NCBI GenBank assembly: GCA_943370145.1
Contig: CALRPY020000116.1
Span: forward strand, 1 to 5,031
Direction: 5' to 3'
From: Ga0077536 sp943370145
GTDB lineage: Bacteria; Pseudomonadota; Gammaproteobacteria; Ga0077536
Length of the DNA stretch: 5,031 nt
Program-made: the position numbers and the translations under genes
In this document: one piece after another, positions 1-5,031 of the stretch
How the letters are laid out: each line of letters begins with the position of its first letter
How positions within the stretch are numbered: position 1 is the stretch's first letter
Notes under the pieces: generated by a model
What the model was told of the DNA's origin: nothing
Database searches by the model: none
Seen by the model: the letters and a program-made list of their open reading frames with translations, nothing else

Positions 1-669
1 GACCCCGGCGCCGCGGTCGTCGACCCGACGGCCGCCGCGGCCTTCACGCTGCCCTCGACGGCGGCGGGTGGAATGCGCGCGCTGGTCGAGGCGGCAGACG
101 CGGCGATCGCCGCGACGCCGGAGTCGGGCGCCACCGCGGAAACGACGCGGCGGGCCGTGGTCTCGTGGCTGGCGCAGGCGGAGCGAGCGGGGCTCGAGGG
201 CCAATCGGCCATCGGCACGCTGCTCGCCGAGATCGTCGAGCACTCGCGCACGCTCGGCGACGGTTCAGGCTCGACGGGCGCACTCGATGCCGGTCACGAC
301 GCGGGCGGCATGGCCCCGGCGCTGGAGAACCCCGGCTTCATCGAGACGCTGGACGCGCTGCGTGCGGACCAGGAACTCGCCGTTGTCATCGACCGCGGCG
401 TCCTCGGTGGCGGCGTCGTCGCGAGCACCGGTGTGTCGGTCGGCTACGTGCTGTGGCTGCTGCGCGGCGAGTTCCTGCTGAGCGGCCTGCTGTCCTCGCT
501 GCCGGCCTGGCGCATGGTCGACCCGCTGCCGGTGCTCGCGCAGCTCGGCGACGAGGGCGCGGGCGACGACGAGTCGCTCGAGCAGCTGGTCGGCGGCGAG
601 CAGGCCGGCGCGCCGCTGCCCGATGCCGGCGATGAATCAATGTTCACCACCTTGGGTGACTACACATGA
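1..669 (+). CDS. C-terminal part of a probable large surface/membrane-associated repeat protein (5' end outside window)
   Basis: The frame is open from base 1 to the TGA at 667-669 and gives 222 residues, so the gene starts upstream; the ATG at 73 is internal. The visible part is rich in Ala, Gly and Asp. Residues 25-80 look helical. Residues about 134-154 are a mildly hydrophobic, Gly-rich stretch ending in GVSVGYVLWLLRG, which could be one membrane segment. It is followed by a striking motif, SGLLSSLPAWRMVDPLPVL (161-179), and an acidic hydrophilic tail ending in LGDYT. From memory, the GYVLWLLRG...LLSSLPAWR..DPLPVL pattern recurs at the extreme C-terminus of giant gammaproteobacterial proteins with cadherin, VCBS or tandem-95 type repeats; none of those repeats lies in this window, so the family call is inferred from the tail alone. 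Function is unknown; adhesion or envelope attachment is a guess. The stop overlaps the kinase start (ATGA), implying co-transcription and coupled translation. Confidence 0.6.
   Translation, partial: DPGAAVVDPTAAAAFTLPSTAAGGMRALVEAADAAIAATPESGATAETTRRAVVSWLAQAERAGLEGQSAIGTLLAEIVEHSRTLGDGSGSTGALDAGHDAGGMAPALENPGFIETLDALRADQELAVVIDRGVLGGGVVASTGVSVGYVLWLLRGEFLLSGLLSSLPAWRMVDPLPVLAQLGDEGAGDDESLEQLVGGEQAGAPLPDAGDESMFTTLGDYT
654..659 (+). promoter_or_regulatory. Weak ribosome binding site for the hybrid kinase
   Basis: GGGTGA lies six bases before the ATG at 666, inside the last codons of the upstream gene. It is only a partial match to the anti-Shine-Dalgarno sequence. With the ATGA stop/start overlap at 666-669, kinase translation probably relies partly on ribosomes finishing the upstream gene. 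An in-frame TGA at 657-659 rules out any earlier start for the kinase frame. Confidence 0.5.
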
Positions 670-3152
670 AACTGAAGTTGAGTACCCGTGCCCACGTTTC
701 GCTGTCGATGGCCTCGCTGGTGGTCAGCCTGCTGCTTGCCGCCGCGCTGCTCGGCCTGGTGCCGGATCGTGACGGCGCGCTGCGCAATGCCCGTACCACG
801 CTCGCCGAGGTCCTCGCCGCCGACGCGACCGCGCTGATCGCGAGCCGCCAGCCGAGGCTGCTCGAGTCGAACCTGGAGCTGCTGGTCGACCGCAACCCGG
901 ACGTCCGCTCGGTGGGCGTGCGAACCGCCGGGGGAGACCTGCTCGCGCGAGCCGGTGAGCACGCGCGGCTGTGGACCGCGGACCCCGACGCCGGCGTCCA
1001 GATCGTGGTGCCGCTCGAACTCGATGGCCGGCACTGGGGACAGCTCGAACTGCTCGCGGCGCCGGGCGGCCTGCTGGGCGGCCGCCAGTGGCTGCTGCTG
1101 ATCGCCTTTTGCGGCGTGGGCGCGCTGGTCGTGTTCTACCTGTATCTCGGCAAGGCGCTGCGCCACCTCGATCCCTCGCAGGCCGTGCCCGGACGCGTGC
1201 GCAGCGCGCTGGACACCCTGGCCGAGGGGCTGCTGGTGCTGGACCGTGAAGGGCGGGTCGTGCTCGCGAACCAGTCGCTGGCGGGCTTCCTCGGCCGCCC
1301 CGCCGAGGGACTGGCCGGTCTGCACGCGGATGAACTCGGTTTCACCGTGCCGGCACTGCACGAGCACGACACGCGGGAGTTGCCGTGGACGCGCACGCTG
1401 GCCGACGGCCAGGTGCATCGGGACGAGCGCCTGTCCCTCGCGCAGACCGACGGCGTCGAGCGCATGTTCCTGGTGAACTGCGCGCCGGTGCTCGGCGGCA
1501 GCGGGCGCACCAACGGCGTGCTCGTGAGCCTCGACGACATCACGCAGATCGAGGCCCAGAAGCGCGAACTCGCGGAGGCCAAGGAATCAGCCGACTTCGC
1601 GAACCAGACCAAGAGCCTGTTCCTCGCGAACATGAGCCACGAAATCCGCACGCCGATGAACGCGATCCTCGGCTTCACCGAACTGCTCAAGCGCGGCAAG
1701 TTGCGCGACGAAACGCTCGCGCGTCGCTACCTCGACACCATCCACTCGAGCGGCACCCACCTGCTGCAGCTCATCAACGACATCCTCGACCTGTCGAAGG
1801 TCGAGGCGGGACATCTCGAGGTCGAGCGGATTCCGTGCGCGGCGCAGGAGATCGCCCGCGAGGTCGTCGACATCCTCGGCATCAAGGCGCAGGAATCGGG
1901 CGTCGGCTTCGGCCTGCGCATCGACGGCCGGATCCCGGCGCGCATCACTGCCGACCCGGTGCGACTGCGGCAGATCCTGACCAACCTCGCCGGCAATGCG
2001 CTGAAGTTCACGCGCGAGGGCCGCGTCGAGATCGTGCTGCGCATGGAGACGGCCGCCCTGCTGGCCATCGACATCACCGACACCGGCATCGGCATCGAGC
2101 CCGACCGCCTCGAACTGATTTTCGAGCCCTTCGTGCAGGCGGATCAGTCCGTCAACCGGCGTTTCGGCGGCACGGGCCTGGGCCTGTCCATCTCCCGCCG
2201 CTTCGCGCGCGCGCTCGGCGGCGACATCGTCGCGCACAGCGTGCCCGGCAGCGGCAGCACCTTCACCGTCACGCTGGACCCGGGGCCGCTCGACGGCGTG
2301 GCCTGGATTGGGGACAGCGATCTCGCCGCTCCCGCCCCCGTGGCCGGCGCCCGGGAGGCGCGCTGGGTGTTTCCGGCCGCGCGCATCCTCATCGTCGACG
2401 ACGGCGAGGAAAACCGCGAATTGCTGCGCGCGTTGCTCGAGGAGTACGGCTTCGACCTGGAGGAGGCGACCAATGGCGCCGAGGCGGTCGAGCGGGTGCG
2501 CCGTGGCGGCGTCAATCTGGTGCTCATGGATGTGCAGATGCCCGTGATGGACGGCCTCACGGCCACGCGTCTCCTGCGCGAGGAGGGCTGCGCGACGCCG
2601 ATCGTCGCGCTCACCGCGAACGTGATGGCGGGCGCCGGCGACGCGCTGACCGAGGCGGGGTTCACCGCCTACGAGGCAAAGCCGGTGGTCGTCGATTCGC
2701 TGCTCTCGACCCTCGGTGGCCTGTTCGGCGCCGCGCGCTCGGCGGACGAGCCGGGCGCGCCGGCGCCGGCGGAGGCCGCTTCCGCGCCTGGCGTCGCGGC
2801 CGGGGCCGAACCGGAACAGCTGCCGCGCATCCCGTCGCGCCTCGCCTCGAATCCGCGCTTCCATCGCGCCATCCGCAGTTTCGGCGCGCGCATCGATGAG
2901 CGCCTCGGCGAGATGCGCGTGGCCCTGGCGGCCGGCGAATGGACCGTGCTGAGCGAGCTCGGGCACTGGTTGAAAGGCGCGGGCGGCACGGTCGGCTTCG
3001 ACTGTTTCACGGAACCCGCGACCCGTCTCGAAGCCGGCGCGCGCGCCGCCGATGCGACGGGCTGCGCGCGCGAACTCGAGTCGCTCGCATCCATCGTCGC
3101 GCGGCTCGAGCTGCCGCTCGACGGCCAAACCGCGACGCAGCCCGCAGCTTGA
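666..3152 (+). CDS. Hybrid sensor histidine kinase with PAS, HisKA, HATPase, receiver and Hpt domains (BarA/GacS-like tripartite kinase)
   Basis: A complete 828-residue inner-membrane phosphorelay kinase. TM1 is about residues 11-32 and TM2 about 142-161 (WLLLIAFCGVGALVVFYLYL). They enclose a roughly 109-residue periplasmic loop whose pattern resembles small Cache/CHASE8-type sensors (fold inferred). A PAS domain (about 178-290, ALDTLAEGLLVLDREGRVV) follows TM2 with no recognisable HAMP, then a short coiled-coil linker. HisKA has the phospho-acceptor His325 in MSHEIRTPMN. The ATPase domain has an N box (Asn444 in NLAGNALKFT), DTGIGI (Asp472), FEPF and GGTGLGLSI (from 501). The receiver (about 573-688) has acidic Asp578/579, phospho-acceptor Asp622 (LMDVQMPVMDG) and Lys672. 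A Pro/Ala-rich linker (about 690-725) leads to an Hpt domain with His767 in GHWLKGAGG. All catalytic and relay residues are intact. BarA and GacS are about 90 residues longer and carry HAMP, so this is an architectural relative, not a confident orthologue. The likely partner is the response regulator encoded next. Confidence 0.95.
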   Translation: MKLKLSTRAHVSLSMASLVVSLLLAAALLGLVPDRDGALRNARTTLAEVLAADATALIASRQPRLLESNLELLVDRNPDVRSVGVRTAGGDLLARAGEHARLWTADPDAGVQIVVPLELDGRHWGQLELLAAPGGLLGGRQWLLLIAFCGVGALVVFYLYLGKALRHLDPSQAVPGRVRSALDTLAEGLLVLDREGRVVLANQSLAGFLGRPAEGLAGLHADELGFTVPALHEHDTRELPWTRTLADGQVHRDERLSLAQTDGVERMFLVNCAPVLGGSGRTNGVLVSLDDITQIEAQKRELAEAKESADFANQTKSLFLANMSHEIRTPMNAILGFTELLKRGKLRDETLARRYLDTIHSSGTHLLQLINDILDLSKVEAGHLEVERIPCAAQEIAREVVDILGIKAQESGVGFGLRIDGRIPARITADPVRLRQILTNLAGNALKFTREGRVEIVLRMETAALLAIDITDTGIGIEPDRLELIFEPFVQADQSVNRRFGGTGLGLSISRRFARALGGDIVAHSVPGSGSTFTVTLDPGPLDGVAWIGDSDLAAPAPVAGAREARWVFPAARILIVDDGEENRELLRALLEEYGFDLEEATNGAEAVERVRRGGVNLVLMDVQMPVMDGLTATRLLREEGCATPIVALTANVMAGAGDALTEAGFTAYEAKPVVVDSLLSTLGGLFGAARSADEPGAPAPAEAASAPGVAAGAEPEQLPRIPSRLASNPRFHRAIRSFGARIDERLGEMRVALAAGEWTVLSELGHWLKGAGGTVGFDCFTEPATRLEAGARAADATGCARELESLASIVARLELPLDGQTATQPAA

Positions 3153-3166
3153 ATACGTGCATTCAA
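3149..3166. repeat. Short AT-rich inverted repeat at the kinase/regulator junction
   Basis: TTGAAT (3149-3154) and ATTCAA (3161-3166) are perfect inverted copies separated by the six bases ACGTGC. The left arm overlaps the kinase stop codon TGA at 3150-3152. AT-rich symmetry stands out in this very GC-rich window. It could be an operator half-site pair or a weak hairpin. It does not look like an intrinsic terminator, because the stem is short and AT-rich and no T-run follows. I see no convincing sigma70 promoter in the rest of the 3153-3222 gap. Confidence 0.35.
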
Positions 3167-3210
3167 TTCGACATCGACCGCGGCGCGCGCGTGTCCGATA
3201 AGTAATCCAT

Positions 3211-3216
3211 GGAGGA
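3211..3216 (+). promoter_or_regulatory. Strong Shine-Dalgarno for the REC-GGDEF-EAL gene
   Basis: GGAGGA lies six bases before the ATG at 3223, close to consensus in sequence and spacing. An in-frame TAA at 3199-3201 with no other start codon between it and 3223 fixes the start. The site is clearly stronger than that of the upstream kinase, so the regulator may be made in excess over the kinase, as is usual for response regulators. Confidence 0.8.
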
Positions 3217-3222
3217 ATCCCG

Positions 3223-5031
3223 ATGACCGAATCAGCCCAAGCCATCCCGGCGAACGCCCTCAATGGCATTGACCCGACGCTCACTTACGACCTGGCGCGC
3301 CTCGTGGCGGCCGATGCGGACTATGGGCCTGCGCCCGGGGGACAGGCACAGGCCGTCGATGCGGGCTCGCCGAAAATCATGATCGTCGACGACGAGCCGA
3401 TCACGCTCGACGTGCTGGCCGGCTTCCTCGAGGAGGCGGGCTATTCATCCACCGTGCTGACCGAGGACTCCACGGGCGCGCTCGAACTCGCCCGGGCCCA
3501 GAATCCGGACCTCGTGCTGCTGGACCTGATGATGCCCGACGTCGATGGCTTCGAGATCCTGCGCGGGATCCGCGCCGAGGAAGGCTGGCAGCACCTGCCG
3601 GTCATCGTGCTGACCGCGGCGGCCGATGCCGAGACGAAGCTGCGCGCGCTGAAGCTCGGCGCGACCGACTTCCTGGCCAAGCCCGTCGATGCGAGCGAAC
3701 TCGTGCTGCGCATCCGCAATACCCTGGCCGCCAAGGCCTACCACGATCGCCTGAAGACGCACGATTCGGTGACCGGCCTGCCGAACCGCCGCCTGTTCCT
3801 CGAACGCCTCGGCCTGGCCGCGCGCCGGCCGTCCCGCCCGGGGCGGGAGGCCGCCGTGCTGCATGCCGACCTCGTCGGCTTCCGGCGCGTCAACGACGCG
3901 CTCGGCCCCCGCTTCGGCGACGAGCTCCTGCGCGAGGCGGCCATGAGGCTCAGCCGCGTGGTCGGGGCCGACGACAGCGGCGAGCCGGCGCCCCTGGTCG
4001 CCCGCCTCGGGGCCGATGATTTCGCGGTGCTGCTGTGGAATGCGCAGGAGGTCGATGCGACTGCCCGCGCGATCCTGCAGTCGATGCTCCGGCCGTTCCT
4101 GATCGGCGGCCACGAGGCTTTCCTCGGTATCGCGATCGGCGTCGCGCCGGTGGCCGGCGAACAGGACGTCGACCGGATCATGCAGCGGGCCGGCGCGGCC
4201 ATGGCGGCTGCCCAGGCCGACGGCGGCGGCATCCGCGAGCACTCGGCGGACCTCGAGGACCGCTCGCGGGCGCGCCTGTCGCTCGAGGGCGAGTTGCGCC
4301 GGGCGATCAAGCGCGACGAACTGCTGCCGCACTACCAGCCCAAGGTTGCCGTGACCTCGGGGTGCGTGGTCGGCGCGGAGGCCCTGGTGCGCTGGGCGCA
4401 TCCGACCCGCGGCCTGCTCGGGCCCGGACACTTCATCGGCCTGGCCGAGGACACGGGCCTCGTGCGCGAGATCGGCGAAGTCGTGCTGGAGAAGAGCTGC
4501 GCGCAGATGGCGGCGTGGCAGCGCGCGGGCTTCGTGCTCCCGAAGGTCGCGGTGAACGTCGCGCCGCAGCAGCTCGATTCAGCCGATTTCCTCGCCCAGG
4601 TCCAGGGCGCGCTGAGCCGCCACCGCCTGGCTCCGGAACGCCTGATCGTCGAGGTGACCGAGAGCTCCCTGATGCGCAACGTCGACCGCTCGATCGAGAC
4701 GCTGCAGGCCCTGCGCGAGCTGGGCGTAGGCCTGTCGGTCGACGATTTCGGCACCGGCTACTCTTCGCTGAACTACCTCACGCGCCTGCCGCTGACGGAA
4801 TTGAAGGTCGACCGCTCCTTCGTGACCCGCATTGGCACCGAGCGTAACGGCACGACCATCGTCAACGCGATCGTCGCCATGGCCCACGGCCTGAATCTCG
4901 GCGTGACGGCCGAGGGCGTGGAGCAGCCCCGCCAATTGCAGTACCTGCGCTCGATCGGCTGCGACCAGTTCCAGGGGTACCTGTGCAGCCCGCCGGTCGA
5001 AGCGGATGCCTTCGCGGCGCTTGCCGCAGGC
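3223..5031 (+). CDS. Response regulator with REC, degenerate GGDEF and EAL (c-di-GMP phosphodiesterase) domains, 3' end outside window
   Basis: A cytoplasmic two-component regulator predicted to hydrolyse c-di-GMP; 603 residues are visible, with no stop before the window end. A 50-residue N-terminal extension without recognised motif precedes the receiver (about 51-170). The receiver has Asp56/57, phospho-acceptor Asp101 (LLDLMMPDVDG), Thr131 and Lys153. The GGDEF domain starts near HDSVTGLPNRR (Asp181) and keeps Asp216, Phe220 and Asn224-Asp225, but its signature is GADDF (263-267). The Gly-to-Ala and Glu-to-Asp changes make cyclase activity doubtful, and there is no RxxD inhibitory site at the usual distance. 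The EAL domain (about 352 onward) has Glu386 in EALVRW, Asn445, Glu477/Glu480 (EVTES), Asp507-Asp508 (DDFGTGYSS), Lys528, Glu564/Glu567 (AEGVE) and Gln584 (QGY), so it appears catalytically complete. The sequence ends shortly after QGYLCSPPV, so only a few residues should be missing. It lies 70 bases after the kinase gene, its probable phosphodonor. Confidence 0.95.
   Translation, partial: MTESAQAIPANALNGIDPTLTYDLARLVAADADYGPAPGGQAQAVDAGSPKIMIVDDEPITLDVLAGFLEEAGYSSTVLTEDSTGALELARAQNPDLVLLDLMMPDVDGFEILRGIRAEEGWQHLPVIVLTAAADAETKLRALKLGATDFLAKPVDASELVLRIRNTLAAKAYHDRLKTHDSVTGLPNRRLFLERLGLAARRPSRPGREAAVLHADLVGFRRVNDALGPRFGDELLREAAMRLSRVVGADDSGEPAPLVARLGADDFAVLLWNAQEVDATARAILQSMLRPFLIGGHEAFLGIAIGVAPVAGEQDVDRIMQRAGAAMAAAQADGGGIREHSADLEDRSRARLSLEGELRRAIKRDELLPHYQPKVAVTSGCVVGAEALVRWAHPTRGLLGPGHFIGLAEDTGLVREIGEVVLEKSCAQMAAWQRAGFVLPKVAVNVAPQQLDSADFLAQVQGALSRHRLAPERLIVEVTESSLMRNVDRSIETLQALRELGVGLSVDDFGTGYSSLNYLTRLPLTELKVDRSFVTRIGTERNGTTIVNAIVAMAHGLNLGVTAEGVEQPRQLQYLRSIGCDQFQGYLCSPPVEADAFAALAAG

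Noticed and set aside
73..669. ATG at 73 as the start of a separate 198-residue protein
   Set aside because: The same frame is open to base 1 with similar composition and there is no Shine-Dalgarno before 73; it is better read as the end of a longer upstream gene.
1385..2899. A 504-codon plus-strand frame inside the kinase gene
   Set aside because: Extremely Arg/Ala/Pro-rich translation typical of an out-of-frame reading of high-GC coding DNA; no domain or ribosome binding site supports it.
3171..3196. GC-rich alternating run (GCGGCGCGCGCGTG) as a possible terminator stem
   Set aside because: The repeats are self-similar simple sequence without a defined stem-loop, and no T-run follows; co-transcription of kinase and regulator is more likely.
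3209..3226. A five-codon mini-frame (ATG at 3209, TGA at 3224) overlapping the regulator start, suggesting a leader peptide
   Set aside because: Its ATG is fused to the regulator's Shine-Dalgarno and it has no ribosome binding site of its own; chance is the simpler explanation.
1587..3284. A 565-codon open frame on the minus strand across the kinase gene
   Set aside because: It mirrors a GC-rich coding region, is Arg/Ala/Gly/Asp-rich without any recognisable domain, and lies antisense to a kinase with every motif intact.
3445..4431. A 328-codon minus-strand frame across the REC-GGDEF region
   Set aside because: Antisense shadow of a clear REC-GGDEF-EAL gene; low-complexity composition and no motif.
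4035..4847. A 270-codon plus-strand frame inside the EAL region
   Set aside because: Out-of-frame shadow, Arg/Gly/Pro-rich, overlapping conserved EAL catalytic motifs in the true frame.

Overview
The window reads as a compact, co-oriented (+ strand) signalling locus from a high-GC bacterium. G+C is roughly two thirds or more by eye, with strong G/C preference at third codon positions. Protein style (BarA/GacS-like tripartite hybrid kinase, REC-GGDEF-EAL regulator, large surface-type protein tail) suggests a proteobacterium, most likely a gammaproteobacterium. That placement is inference; no RNA gene or housekeeping marker is present to confirm it.

Layout. Positions 1-669 hold the C-terminal 222 residues of a protein that begins upstream of the window. 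Its low-complexity Ala/Asp/Gly-rich sequence leads into a hydrophobic segment and a distinctive tail motif (SGLLSSLPAWRMVDPLPVL). I recall this tail from the C-termini of very long repeat-containing (cadherin/VCBS/tandem-95-like) proteins of gammaproteobacteria. Positions 666-3152 hold a complete 828-residue hybrid sensor histidine kinase: TM - periplasmic loop - TM - PAS - HisKA - HATPase - REC - Hpt. Its start codon overlaps the upstream stop codon (ATGA). After a 70-base gap containing a small AT-rich inverted repeat and a strong Shine-Dalgarno, positions 3223-5031 hold a response regulator with REC, GGDEF and EAL domains. It runs off the window end, probably only a few residues short of its C-terminus.

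How they may work together (inference). The kinase carries every relay residue needed for His325 -> Asp622 -> His767, and the next gene supplies a receiver with an intact phospho-acceptor, Asp101. The output has a degraded diguanylate cyclase signature (GADDF, no I-site) and a complete set of EAL catalytic residues, so the predicted net output is c-di-GMP hydrolysis. Together with the translationally coupled surface-protein tail, this suggests a locus in which an envelope signal adjusts c-di-GMP next to a cell-surface or adhesion protein. The individual domain types are well known. The less-described points are the uncharacterised tail motif and the linkage of such a protein to a phosphorelay/c-di-GMP module. 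No mobile element, CRISPR array, tRNA/rRNA or clear terminator was found.
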